Assembly (NCBI GenBank): GCA_017624495.1
Contig: JAGAMY010000039.1
Coordinates: 1 to 64,000, forward strand
Reading direction: 5' to 3'
Source of the DNA: Lachnospiraceae bacterium
GTDB taxonomy: Bacteria > Bacillota > Clostridia > Lachnospirales > Lachnospiraceae
DNA: 64,000 nt
A program made the translations under genes and the position numbers. Each line of letters starts with the position of its first letter. Positions within the stretch are counted from its first letter, which is position 1. The notes under the pieces were generated by a model. It worked only from the letters and a program-made list of their open reading frames with translations. It ran no database searches and was not told the origin of the DNA. Shown one piece after another: positions 1 to 9,174 of the stretch.

Positions 1-24
1 ACAGGTGACCTTTGGTAAGGAGTT

Positions 25-160
25 AGATGTACTTAATATTCTTTGCTCTGCTAACGGAAATTTGCCATGGATGGCAAATTTAGGTTCAACCGCCTGGATG
101 GCGGATTTGAACCGACGTGTTCGTTACTAATCACTTATATAAGAATATTTAGTACATCTT
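25..160. repeat. Nested inverted-repeat element
   Basis: The outer arms at 25-43 and 141-159 are inverted copies differing at one of 19 positions. Inside lie two further hairpins: a perfect one at 61-78 (TTTGCCAT/ATGGCAAA) and a larger one at about 83-113 (GGTTCAA..CCGCC against GGCGG..TTGAACC). There is no ORF inside. The design of long terminal inverted repeats enclosing stem-loops fits a small non-autonomous (MITE-like) or REP-like element, or a structured intergenic RNA. No target-site duplication was recognised. The family is unknown to me. Confidence 0.6.
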
Positions 161-310
161 ACGACTGGACAACCGACATCTGTAGACACCTATCTCTTTT
201 CCAATGACTTCACTACACATAAAAATGATACAATAAAAATCTTAAGCACGTTATGTCGTCCGTCTCCACAACATTTCCGGAATATCACCCCATCGCCACA
301 AACCGTAATT
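161..310. other. Gene-free stretch after the repeat element
   Basis: I see no convincing ORF, RNA or terminator here. The first bases of the window (1-18) would read as the last codons of a plus-strand gene ending in TAA, but six codons are not enough to support a call. Confidence 0.4.
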
Positions 311-1993
311 TTATAAATTCCTCATATTTAGTATCGCCTGATACACATCCAATCTTCCATACCCCTCCTCACGATTCGGATACACCTGATTCTCCTGCTG
401 CACTGCCCCATTGATCAACTGATTTTTAATCTCAATAGAATTTGCTATACGATTTCCTAAATAATTAATATTCCATTCTAAAAGCAACGCACTCGCCCCG
501 GCTGCAATGGCTGCTGCCGCACTTGTACCCGTCATATAATCATACTGTCCAAACTGATTCTGCGCATACACATTGACAGCCGGAGCAATAAAATCCGGTT
601 TGATATCACCACTAACGGAAAAACCCCTGCCGGAATCAATGTAAAATGCATCGGAAACGGCATCATATCCCCCCACAGCCATCGGCAATTCTGCACTGGA
701 TGGCACAGTCAGCGTGGAATCCGGACTGGAACGTAAAAAATACACCTCTTCCTCCAAAAATTCAGATATCGGCAAATACATATTATAATTTCCCACATCA
801 AGCACCCGGTAAGGAAACACTTCAAATACCCACAAGCCTGACACAAGATTTTCAAAACGTACATATATTAACTGATCCCTGCTGCGTATACCTGTCAACT
901 GATAATCAATGACTACACTGGTATTTTCCAGCAGAAAACGATGTCTTTGCTGCTGTCCGTTCCATACCGGAACTCTTGGTAAAACCTCCCCTGTTGGCGA
1001 AGTAATGGAAATCGCAAAAAGTTCCGGTGCTCTGCCCCAGATTTCCATCACAAGACCTCGCATATCTTCGCTTACATTCATTTCTACTTTTTCCGTTTCT
1101 TCTTCCTTTACTTTACCGAAAAAATGATGTCTTGCATTTGCTTCATTTCCTACAGCAATACAGACCGCATGGCGATACAATAAAGCAATACTATCCATAA
1201 AAGAAGAAATCCGGTCACCACCACCATGATCCCCCTGATTTGTGCCAAGCCCAATACATAACACTAGCGGCTGTCCACGAAGTTCGGCTAACTGCCTTAA
1301 ATATTCCACTCCGGCTAAAATATCATTTTCCTGATAGGCAACAGCATCCTCCCGAATAAAATAAAAATCCCGCAGATACCGTTTTGCCGGTTTTAATTTT
1401 ACCACCGCAATATCTGCATAGGGCGCAGCACCAATAAAATCGTTCTCAATATCTTCACTTCCGGCTGCTATGGATGCCATCCTTGTTCCATGTCCATTTT
1501 CATCCCTTACAGGCACAAGTGCTTGCGGATTTTCTGCAATTAATGCAGCATCTATTTCCTCTTTACTATATTCTGTTCCATAAATAAATCCCTGTGGATG
1601 GTTTTGCGTATCTACCGTCTGATCCCATATCGCCACAATACGACTGCTGCCATCCGTTGTACGAAATGCACTGTTCTCATAACGTATACCCGTATCCACA
1701 AATCCAATTAATATTCCCTGACCTTTTAAATCTAAGGTTCTCTGTGTCTGTGCTTTGATGATTCCACTGACCTCCAATGCACTCTGATCCAAAATGGTAT
1801 AGCATTTTGGAATAGTAGCATACCTATACACACCAATATCCATAGATGGAACTGTATTGCTGTCTACATAAAATACAGTATACTGCTCTCCAATCTTCTG
1901 CTGACAGATATCTTCTGCTCCAAGAACCTCATTTTCTCTATCCACAATTAAATCATAAAAATCCTCTGCATATACCTGTGTACTACAATCCAT
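311..1993 (-). CDS. S8 family serine peptidase, Csp-like subtilase
   Basis: A 560-residue subtilisin-family protease. The catalytic triad is visible: Asp100 in a DTG motif, His168 in NGHGT, and Ser491 in GTSAAA. About 90 residues precede the catalytic domain, and there is an insertion of some 200 residues between His and Ser, an arrangement typical of clostridial Csp proteases (CspA/B/C, which process the germination hydrolase SleC). No signal peptide is seen, so it probably acts in the cytoplasm or spore. Unlike CspC-type pseudoproteases the triad is intact, so it should be active. It follows clpX on the same strand after about 97 bases. Its 5' codons form one arm of a long inverted repeat (see 1957-2080). 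A role in germination is inference; Lachnospiraceae carry several such genes with unknown targets. Confidence 0.85.
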   Translation of the reverse strand: MDCSTQVYAEDFYDLIVDRENEVLGAEDICQQKIGEQYTVFYVDSNTVPSMDIGVYRYATIPKCYTILDQSALEVSGIIKAQTQRTLDLKGQGILIGFVDTGIRYENSAFRTTDGSSRIVAIWDQTVDTQNHPQGFIYGTEYSKEEIDAALIAENPQALVPVRDENGHGTRMASIAAGSEDIENDFIGAAPYADIAVVKLKPAKRYLRDFYFIREDAVAYQENDILAGVEYLRQLAELRGQPLVLCIGLGTNQGDHGGGDRISSFMDSIALLYRHAVCIAVGNEANARHHFFGKVKEEETEKVEMNVSEDMRGLVMEIWGRAPELFAISITSPTGEVLPRVPVWNGQQQRHRFLLENTSVVIDYQLTGIRSRDQLIYVRFENLVSGLWVFEVFPYRVLDVGNYNMYLPISEFLEEEVYFLRSSPDSTLTVPSSAELPMAVGGYDAVSDAFYIDSGRGFSVSGDIKPDFIAPAVNVYAQNQFGQYDYMTGTSAAAAIAAGASALLLEWNINYLGNRIANSIEIKNQLINGAVQQENQVYPNREEGYGRLDVYQAILNMRNL

Positions 1994-2080
1994 AAACTTT
2001 CCTTTTTCTTACAGTCTGTACAATACATGCACAAATCTGCAGAACCGTTATGTTTTTCACAGTATATGCAGAGGATTTTT
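1957..2080 (-). promoter_or_regulatory. 19-base inverted repeat spanning the start of the S8 protease gene
   Basis: The 19 bases at 2062-2080, just after the clpX stop, are the exact reverse complement of 1957-1975, which encode codons 7-13 of the protease. In the minus-strand transcript the two arms would enclose the ribosome site and start codon in a loop of about 86 nt, and the distal arm ends in five U. It could hinder translation of the protease or act as an unusual clpX terminator. Function is inferred only from the pairing. Confidence 0.5.
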
Positions 2081-2090
2081 TATTCATAAC

Positions 2091-3497
2091 CTATTTCTGC
2101 TCTAATTCCAAACACCCACGCATGGTAATCATCGGACCGCCATGGCCTTCCACATAGGCTTCAGTAACCGTTACCTTGCCAATATTATCATCCTTTGGAA
2201 TTTCATACATAATATCCAACATAAATTCTTCGATAATTGCACGAAGAGCTCTTGCTCCCACCTTTTTTTCCTTTGCCTTTTTCGCAATTGCCCGTAAAGC
2301 ATCTTCATTAAATACCAACTGTACCTCATCCATTGCTAAAAGCTTCTGGTACTGCTTGGTAATAGCATTTTTTGGCTCTACAAGAATTTTCACTAACATA
2401 TCTTCTGTTAATGCCTCTAATGAAAAGAGAATCGGCAGACGACCTAGAAACTCTGGTATCATACCATATTTACGGACATCTTCTACTAAAACCTTGCTCA
2501 AAAGATTTTCTTCATGGTCGTATTTATCCTTTAAATCTGCTTTAAAACCAATGGATGCTGCCTTATTCAAACGCTCTTTAATAATTTCTTCTAAATCCGG
2601 GAATGCACCACCACAAATGAATAAAATATTCTTTGTATTGACTGTCACCATCGGTACCATGGCATTTTTGCTGCTAGCTCCCACCGGAACTTCCACTTCT
2701 GCGCCCTCTAAGAGTTTTAACATTCCCTGCTGCACGGATTCACCGCTGACATCTCGTTGATTAGTATTCTTTTTCTTCGCAATTTTATCAATTTCATCAA
2801 TAAAAATAATACCCTGCTCTGCTCTCTCTACATCATTATCCGCTGCTGCTAAAAGCTTGCTGACAACACTTTCAATATCATCACCGATATAGCCTGCTTC
2901 TGTCAACGATGTGGCATCCGTAATGGCAAGAGGTACATCTAAAAGTCTTGCTAATGTCTTTACCATATAGGTTTTACCGGAACCAGTAGGTCCAATCATA
3001 AGCATATTGGATTTTTCGATTTCAATGCCATCCTCCACATCAGACATTACACGTTTATAATGATTGTATACCGCTACGGACATCACCTTTTTGGCATGTT
3101 CCTGACCAACTACATGCTCATCTAAACTGGCCTTAATTTTATGTGGAGCCGGAATTGCGTGAATATCCAATACTGGTTTTTCCTTCTTTTCTTTTTTCTT
3201 CTTTTTGATTTTCTGCTGTTGTGGCATAAAGCCCTGCAAATCAGCAAGATTTATCATACTGATATTGGGCATTTTCCCCATATTCATCATATCATCCATT
3301 GGAAAACCGGAAGTATTCATAGAGTCAAAGGTTCTCTGCATACAGTCCTGACAAATACAGATTGTTCCCGGTATCTGAATCATTTTTCCGGCAACACTTT
3401 CCGGTCTGTGACATATATAACAAATCTGTTCGTACTCATTATCATTTTCGTTTTCTTTTTCCATTTCTTCTGTATCCATAATATCCTGTTTAGACAT
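2091..3497 (-). CDS. clpX: ClpX-type AAA+ unfoldase, divergent paralogue
   Basis: A 468-residue ClpX. It has an N-terminal C4 zinc finger (Cys26, Cys29, Cys49, Cys52), then a methionine-rich and lysine-rich linker (about 60-110), then the AAA+ module: Walker A GPTGSGKT at 169-176, Walker B IIFIDEID at 230-237, and a GYIG pore loop at 202-205. The IGF tripeptide used to dock on ClpP is kept (316-318). The RKH pore loop that helps ClpX recognise ssrA-type tags is absent; the matching position reads SKN (276-278). It is longer than the usual 410-430 residues and is not beside tig, clpP or lon. I infer a ClpP-dependent unfoldase with altered substrate choice, perhaps a second copy. The start is supported by a GAGGAG site upstream. 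Confidence 0.9.
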   Translation of the reverse strand: MSKQDIMDTEEMEKENENDNEYEQICYICHRPESVAGKMIQIPGTICICQDCMQRTFDSMNTSGFPMDDMMNMGKMPNISMINLADLQGFMPQQQKIKKKKKEKKEKPVLDIHAIPAPHKIKASLDEHVVGQEHAKKVMSVAVYNHYKRVMSDVEDGIEIEKSNMLMIGPTGSGKTYMVKTLARLLDVPLAITDATSLTEAGYIGDDIESVVSKLLAAADNDVERAEQGIIFIDEIDKIAKKKNTNQRDVSGESVQQGMLKLLEGAEVEVPVGASSKNAMVPMVTVNTKNILFICGGAFPDLEEIIKERLNKAASIGFKADLKDKYDHEENLLSKVLVEDVRKYGMIPEFLGRLPILFSLEALTEDMLVKILVEPKNAITKQYQKLLAMDEVQLVFNEDALRAIAKKAKEKKVGARALRAIIEEFMLDIMYEIPKDDNIGKVTVTEAYVEGHGGPMITMRGCLELEQK

Positions 3498-3509
3498 GCT
3501 ATTCTCCTC

Positions 3510-3539
3510 AAAAATGCTGTCGTACTTTTATACGACAGC
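3510..3539 (-). terminator. Hairpin between the EAL gene and clpX
   Basis: On the minus strand a 9-bp stem (3531-3539 with 3516-3524) is followed by five U and then at once by the clpX ribosome site. It should end the upstream phosphodiesterase transcript or reduce read-through into clpX. Confidence 0.75.
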
Positions 3540-3550
3540 GTTCTTTTATT

Positions 3551-5197
3551 TTACTTATATTTTTCTTTAAAACTATCCATTGGAATCGGCTTGGAAAAAT
3601 GATATCCCTGATAGCTGTAAACTGTATACTGCTTAACAAAATCTATCATTTCCCGGTCTTCTAAACCTTCTAAACAGACATGTACTTCCAAATCGTCAGC
3701 GCAATCTGTAACTGCCTTTACAATCGCCTGATTTGAACGGTTTGTCTTAATATCCCAGACAAATCCTCTGTCAATCTTTAATGTGTCAATTTCCAACTCA
3801 CTTAAAAGATTTAAGGATGAATATCCGGTTCCAAAATCATCAATGGCAATTTTAATTCCCATATGCCGCAATGTGCTGATAATTTCCTGCAGAAACTCTT
3901 TTTCTAACTGTCTGCAGCGTTCTGTCAGCTCCAGACAAAGGTTTTCAGCCGGAAAACCTGTTTCATTCAATACTTCCTGCACAACCTCACAAAATCGGCT
4001 ATGAGACAACTGTGGATATGCCACATTGACATTTAATACAAAATCCGGATATGTTTCCAGCAAAGGCTTTGCCTCTGTCATGGCACGTTCCATAATCCAT
4101 CTGCCTAAATCCCAGAAACAGGGGTCATTTTCAAGCCATGGAATAAACAAGCCCGGCGGAACCTCTCCAAATGGTTCTTTGCGCCATCTAAGAAGTGCCT
4201 CCGCACCGATTAAAGTCTCTTCTTTTGCACTGATAATCGGCTGATAGCACAGGTAAAATCCATCAAAATGATTGATGATGCTTTTACGCAGTACATTCAT
4301 AAATTCCAGATTTCTCTTATTATCATTTAAAAATTCGTAATCAAAAAATACCAGTTCGCCATGGTGTCTGTGTTTTGACTGTTCATAGGCATAACGTACA
4401 CTTGTCATCAATGCCTGTACATCATAATTGTGATCGTATACCACAGCTCCACCGGATATACTCACCGCAATACGCACACCCTCCACAAAAATCTTATGTC
4501 TTGCCTGATAACGAAATTCTTTATATAATTCTTCGATTTCCTCCGGTGTAACATCCTTTAGACAACAGGCAAACTGTACACCATCCATACGGTATATGGT
4601 ACTTTGTCCTTTTATACATTCCCTTATGCGAGTGCCAAATTCCCGCAGAACATTATTCCCAAAGGCATAACCGTACATATCATTGATTTCTGAGAAATTA
4701 TTTAGCCCCATTAGTAATACGGTAACGGACTCTTTTTCATTTTTCTGTCTTTGCAGATATTTCCAAAATTCATAAATATTATATAAATTTGTGGTAGCAT
4801 CCACATTATCCATAATACCATGGTTTTCAATAGCACCCATAAATAAGTCTGCTTCACCGTTTACACCTTTAATCAAATGTCCACGGCAGGTACACATCAC
4901 ATATTCGCCATCCTTATTACGGGCACGGTAATCCAGTTCATGCTGCTCCTTTTTGCCGGAAAAAACCTCCTGCAAATCCTTATAGTATGCCTCTCTGTCA
5001 TCCGGATGAATGTGTTCTCCCCATACATTCATGGCATCCAAAAAATACTCTCCCGGCAATCCAAAATCTTCTACAATATTTTTGGACCAACGGGATACCC
5101 CTGTCTGCATATTACACAAATAGACATATCTGCGTCTGGATGAATCTGCAAATCCATCAAATAACCGACTGTCTAATTCCGACTTATCCAATGTCAT
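3551..5197 (-). CDS. PAS-GGDEF-EAL protein, probable c-di-GMP phosphodiesterase
   Basis: 548 residues: an N-terminal PAS-like sensor region (about 25-125), a GGDEF domain (about 135-295) and an EAL domain (about 300-548). The GGDEF signature is degenerate (DGVQF at 205-209), so cyclase activity is unlikely; such domains often bind GTP to control the EAL domain. The EAL domain keeps the EAL motif (333-335), DDFGTG (453-458), the KID lysine and the C-terminal QGYxFxKP, so hydrolysis of c-di-GMP to pGpG is expected. No membrane segment is seen. It follows the hybrid kinase gene by 109 bases on the same strand, which links two-component and c-di-GMP signalling here. A good GGAGAGG site precedes the ATG. 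Confidence 0.88.
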   Translation of the reverse strand: MTLDKSELDSRLFDGFADSSRRRYVYLCNMQTGVSRWSKNIVEDFGLPGEYFLDAMNVWGEHIHPDDREAYYKDLQEVFSGKKEQHELDYRARNKDGEYVMCTCRGHLIKGVNGEADLFMGAIENHGIMDNVDATTNLYNIYEFWKYLQRQKNEKESVTVLLMGLNNFSEINDMYGYAFGNNVLREFGTRIRECIKGQSTIYRMDGVQFACCLKDVTPEEIEELYKEFRYQARHKIFVEGVRIAVSISGGAVVYDHNYDVQALMTSVRYAYEQSKHRHHGELVFFDYEFLNDNKRNLEFMNVLRKSIINHFDGFYLCYQPIISAKEETLIGAEALLRWRKEPFGEVPPGLFIPWLENDPCFWDLGRWIMERAMTEAKPLLETYPDFVLNVNVAYPQLSHSRFCEVVQEVLNETGFPAENLCLELTERCRQLEKEFLQEIISTLRHMGIKIAIDDFGTGYSSLNLLSELEIDTLKIDRGFVWDIKTNRSNQAIVKAVTDCADDLEVHVCLEGLEDREMIDFVKQYTVYSYQGYHFSKPIPMDSFKEKYK

Positions 5198-5306
5198 GAT
5201 TTCCTCTCCAATCTGACTTTTCTCTTATGCTAACAAGTACTTTATATTACTGCTACTTTAACACATCTACTGCAAAATAACAATATTCTAATATCCTAAA
5301 ATTCTG

Positions 5307-7790
5307 TTAAAATTCTCCTATCAAACGGATTAACTCCTCTAAATCAAATCGTACCACAGCTTCTGCAATCCGCTGCAATTTCCGGTCAGTTTCATCCGTA
5401 TACTGATATTGCTTCAACTGCAGAATAATATTATCCATACGGTCTATATCCATATCCTCTGCCGCCTCTTTTAACAATGCCAGTAAATCCTCTACAACTT
5501 CTAAGCTGACCTCTGTCTTGTCTTCATCCGCTGTTGCAATGCAGACCTGCATACTTTCCTTATATTCTCTCCATTCCTGAAGAAATATATCGTGGCATTT
5601 ATAAATCCTTTCGATATTTCTTTCATCTGCTGCTTTTTCTAAAATTCTTGCCATTCCTGACAATGGCAGAATACCAATCATTCCGGCAGAATTTTTCATG
5701 CTATGCACTTTGATTCGATACATTTGCAAAACACCGTCTTTTGCAACACTACGATAGTAACCGTCTAGTTCCTTCGCATCCGCTTCTGCCATAGAGCAAA
5801 AAAACTGAATTGCCTCACGCATCTGGGAATCTTTTGTAAAATGCAGCCATGCATAACTCCAGTCCACACCGCCAATCATTGGCATCTGCGGTTTTTCGCT
5901 GTCTACTGCAATTTCTACTTTTGCTTCTTTATATTGCAGCAGCTCCTTGGGCAGCCATTTTTTTAACATATTTTCCAGCTTTTTAGGCTCTAAGGGCTTT
6001 GTCATAAAATCCCAAAATCCCTGTGCCATATATTGTTCCTTCGCTCCCCTTATGGCATTGGCAGTAAGTACAATTACCGGCGTATCCTTACATGGATATT
6101 CATTAAGCTTCTGCATCTGCATAAAGGTTTCTACACCATCCATTCCCGGCATCCAGTGATCCATAAATATCAAATCAAAATGCTGCTCTTTTACCAAGGC
6201 AAGACATTCTTCACCGCCTCCTGCCTCTGTAATCTGAATTTTGGTTTCTTTTAACAGTGAGCAGAACACCTTCCGGTTTACAGGCGTATCATCCACCACA
6301 AGCACCTGCGCCTGTGGTGCCTCAAAGTCTCCCTGATAAGGCTGTTCCTCTGTATTTTCCTCCATATTTTTCCAAAAATCTCCCACCGGCACATCTTCTG
6401 CAATTTCCTGTGAAAGTTCAAAGAAAAAAGTGGTTCCTTCACCATATACACTCCGTACATTTAATGCGCTGTCCATCATACGCAAAAGCTGTGCAGTAAT
6501 GACAATACCAAGCCCACTGCCTTCGATATGTCGGTTACGATTTTCCTCTATTCTTTCAAATGCCACATACAGTCTGCCAATATCTTCTTCCTTAATGCCA
6601 ATCCCTGTATCCATGACCTCAAACAGAAGCTGTACATTCTTTCCCTTGTCTGCCAAATGAATATTCAGCCAGATAGTACCTTTTTCTGTATATTTTACAG
6701 CATTACTCAAAAGATTTAACAATATCTGCCGGATACGGATATCATCCCCTATAAGCTTTGCCGGAATATCTTCGTCCACGGTAACTTCCAGCTCTAAACC
6801 CTTTTTCTTTGCTGTCGGCGCAATCATATTTACAATATTACCGATTAAAATTCCAAAATCATATTCGGTAGGAATAATCTCCATTTTTCCCGTTTCGATT
6901 TTGGTTATATCCAAAACATCATTGATAATTCGAAGTAATGACTTAGCAGATGCTTTGATTTCTGAAGCATATTCCCTTATCTGTCCATCCACACACTCTC
7001 TTAAAATCATTTCATCCATGCCAAGTACGGCATTTATCGGTGTTCGGATTTCATGAGATATATTTGCCAGAAAAGTCGATTTTGCATTATTCGCAGCATC
7101 TGCTCTTCTCGTTTCTGCTTTTAAGTGCTCAATCAGTATGGCATCCGCACTTTCCACTGTAAGATACAGACCTAAAACCACAACAGCTATACCGATTCCA
7201 CTAATCAAAGACATCGGAAACAGAAATTGAAATCCTGCTACAAATGCCACTGTAACCAGCACAAAAAGAAGTACCCATTTCATTTTATAATATATGGCAC
7301 TGCCATATTTAAAAAGCAAATGAAACAACATGAGCAGACACAAAGCCACACCCAGATAACCAATCATCGCTAAAGGTCCTACCGCATAATTTCCATAGGG
7401 TGTCTGTTCATACTCTATAGGCATAATTATGACACTTAACAAAATCACGCCCTGCAGACATCGCAGATACCGCATAGGAATCACGGGAATATCCACCGGA
7501 TGATTGCCCGCTCTGATAACCGCCCGCATATATGCCACGACATAATACAGCAAAAGCAACAGAAACAGTACATATAACTGATGTGCCAGCCGATTTATCC
7601 ATGCAGGAAATTCTTCCAGATTATTCACCGTATATAAGGTAGCCGTATCCATCAAAAGTTGTAAAATTGCACAAATAATAATCCTTGCATACAGCTTGTG
7701 TGTGATAGTCTTTTCCTTCTGCATGGAAAAATATATCAGTGCAACAAAAACAACGATACACAGACAGGCAACTTCCATTCGAAACATCAT
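5307..7790 (-). CDS. Hybrid sensor histidine kinase (7TM-HisKA-HATPase-REC-HPt)
   Basis: An 827-residue membrane kinase. About seven hydrophobic segments occupy residues 1-215 with no large extracellular domain. They are followed by HisKA with the phosphorylated His246 in ISHEIRTP, an HATPase domain with N363 and glycine boxes (DTGIGI, GSGLGI), a receiver domain with acidic pair 500-501 and phospho-acceptor Asp544, and a C-terminal HPt domain with His696 (HSMKNSAGMIG). The protein therefore carries three of the four steps of a phosphorelay. It starts 5 bases after the double-receiver gene ends, and that protein's second receiver is the obvious final acceptor. The signal sensed is unknown. Confidence 0.92.
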   Translation of the reverse strand: MMFRMEVACLCIVVFVALIYFSMQKEKTITHKLYARIIICAILQLLMDTATLYTVNNLEEFPAWINRLAHQLYVLFLLLLLYYVVAYMRAVIRAGNHPVDIPVIPMRYLRCLQGVILLSVIIMPIEYEQTPYGNYAVGPLAMIGYLGVALCLLMLFHLLFKYGSAIYYKMKWVLLFVLVTVAFVAGFQFLFPMSLISGIGIAVVVLGLYLTVESADAILIEHLKAETRRADAANNAKSTFLANISHEIRTPINAVLGMDEMILRECVDGQIREYASEIKASAKSLLRIINDVLDITKIETGKMEIIPTEYDFGILIGNIVNMIAPTAKKKGLELEVTVDEDIPAKLIGDDIRIRQILLNLLSNAVKYTEKGTIWLNIHLADKGKNVQLLFEVMDTGIGIKEEDIGRLYVAFERIEENRNRHIEGSGLGIVITAQLLRMMDSALNVRSVYGEGTTFFFELSQEIAEDVPVGDFWKNMEENTEEQPYQGDFEAPQAQVLVVDDTPVNRKVFCSLLKETKIQITEAGGGEECLALVKEQHFDLIFMDHWMPGMDGVETFMQMQKLNEYPCKDTPVIVLTANAIRGAKEQYMAQGFWDFMTKPLEPKKLENMLKKWLPKELLQYKEAKVEIAVDSEKPQMPMIGGVDWSYAWLHFTKDSQMREAIQFFCSMAEADAKELDGYYRSVAKDGVLQMYRIKVHSMKNSAGMIGILPLSGMARILEKAADERNIERIYKCHDIFLQEWREYKESMQVCIATADEDKTEVSLEVVEDLLALLKEAAEDMDIDRMDNIILQLKQYQYTDETDRKLQRIAEAVVRFDLEELIRLIGEF

Positions 7791-7795
7791 ACTTT

Positions 7796-8575
7796 TTATA
7801 CTCCAAACATGGCTTCATCTAATGCCTTCCGAATATACTCCAACAGTTCTTTTTTTACCGGCGGTTTTAAAATATAACCAGCAGGCTCAAGACTTAGTAC
7901 CTTTAAACACTCATCCTTATCCGCAACACTTGTCAAAAATACTACAGGAATACTTCGCAGCTTTTCATCCGCTTTTATGAGCTTAAATACCTCTTTTCCA
8001 TCCATTACCGGCATCAGATAATCCAAAAGAATCAAATCCGGTCTATGCTTTCCGATGGCTGTCAGTGCCTGTGTCGCAGAAGATGCTACTGCCACACTAT
8101 AGTCCTCTTCTAACATATTTTTAATGGAGCGCAGCACCATAGCATTATCATCCACCACAAGGATATGTTCTTTATCCCCACTGACAATAACCTCCGCTGT
8201 CTTTCTATCCATTCCAAGTCTTTCCATACAGGTATCTAAAAGCTCCATATCCGACACCGGACGGTAGAGTACCTGAAAACGGCTGCCATTTAGATAATCT
8301 CTGTACTGTTCCAAATCTGAACGGATACCAAGAACAATTACCGGTATTTCCATATGTCCGTACCGCAGTTCTGACAAAATTCCACGAATATCCATATCAC
8401 TTCCCGTAGAAGTCAGCAAAATCAAATCCGGTTTTACCACCCCCATCATAGACATAAACACCGGTCTGGTCTCTGCACACCACTGCACATGAAAATACGT
8501 TTTTAAAAGTTCTGCTATACTGTCTGTTGTCTTATCAATTCTTCCCACTAATAATATTTCTTTTATCCTCTTCAT
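7796..8575 (-). CDS. Double-receiver response regulator without output domain
   Basis: About 259 residues. The first receiver-like domain (about 1-125) lacks the phospho-acceptor Asp (Thr/Ser at that place). The second (about 137-259) is canonical, with DD, the acceptor Asp in LLDYLMP, and the KP lysine. There is no DNA-binding or enzymatic output. I chose the ATG at 8575 because AGGAG lies six bases before it; a longer frame from a TTG at 8590 would begin upstream of that site. It is tightly coupled to the hybrid kinase downstream, so it is probably the terminal relay acceptor or a phosphate sink acting by protein contact. Confidence 0.87.
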   Translation of the reverse strand: MKRIKEILLVGRIDKTTDSIAELLKTYFHVQWCAETRPVFMSMMGVVKPDLILLTSTGSDMDIRGILSELRYGHMEIPVIVLGIRSDLEQYRDYLNGSRFQVLYRPVSDMELLDTCMERLGMDRKTAEVIVSGDKEHILVVDDNAMVLRSIKNMLEEDYSVAVASSATQALTAIGKHRPDLILLDYLMPVMDGKEVFKLIKADEKLRSIPVVFLTSVADKDECLKVLSLEPAGYILKPPVKKELLEYIRKALDEAMFGV

Positions 8576-8595
8576 TCTCTTCTCCTGCAAATCTT

Positions 8596-9045
8596 CTATT
8601 TATTAAAAAATCTGTCCCATTCTTCTATGTCATGACTGCCTGTTACACGCATCTGGTAAGTACGCTCATTTTCTGCATCAATATAAAATGTGTAGATATT
8701 CTCTTTCTTTTCTAATGCATATATCATACCACCGGCAAACTCCTTTGCTGTTTTAGCAAAATCTTCTTCTGCGATAGTCACATCATCGCAGGTGTTTTTC
8801 AGATTTCCATTGGCATCATAGACTTTATATCCCTCTTCAATAATGGATTGTATTTTACATTCTTCGATTTTAAATATTAAATTGTTCGTACGCATTTCCC
8901 GGATATCACGGTTACAGGAATTTTCCGGTAAAATGGTGACATTGTCTAACGTCAGGTGAAACATGCTGTTTGTCACCTGTATGTCTGAAATGTACGTTTC
9001 TGAAAAATTAAAATGATGCATTTCGTCTGTTGTTTTGTAGTTCAT
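8596..9045 (-). CDS. Conserved hypothetical protein, 149 residues
   Basis: I do not recognise this protein. The ATG at 9045 is preceded by AGGAG with a six-base gap. A longer frame reaching 9144 would run into the panT terminator and is rejected. The protein is soluble, acidic, without signal peptide or membrane segments, and looks mostly beta (alternating patterns such as FHLTLDNVTI). It is first in a run with the double-receiver protein (20-base gap) and hybrid kinase, so it may belong to that signalling unit, but its role is unknown. Confidence 0.7.
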   Translation of the reverse strand: MNYKTTDEMHHFNFSETYISDIQVTNSMFHLTLDNVTILPENSCNRDIREMRTNNLIFKIEECKIQSIIEEGYKVYDANGNLKNTCDDVTIAEEDFAKTAKEFAGGMIYALEKKENIYTFYIDAENERTYQMRVTGSHDIEEWDRFFNK

Positions 9046-9125
9046 TTTTCTCTCCTGTTCGTCCTTTAGTCCCTGTTTATGATTAATGGTATCATAATTT
9101 TCTAGGTGCTTCAACCAAGCGAATA

Positions 9126-9166
9126 TAAAAAAGAGATTTTGCATGGATAAATCTGCAAAATCTCTT
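9126..9166 (-). terminator. Terminator of coaBC-panT
   Basis: A perfect 13-bp stem (9154-9166 with 9131-9143) is followed on the minus strand by a run of U. It lies directly after the panT stop codon. Confidence 0.9.
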
Positions 9167-9174
9167 GCTTTAAA

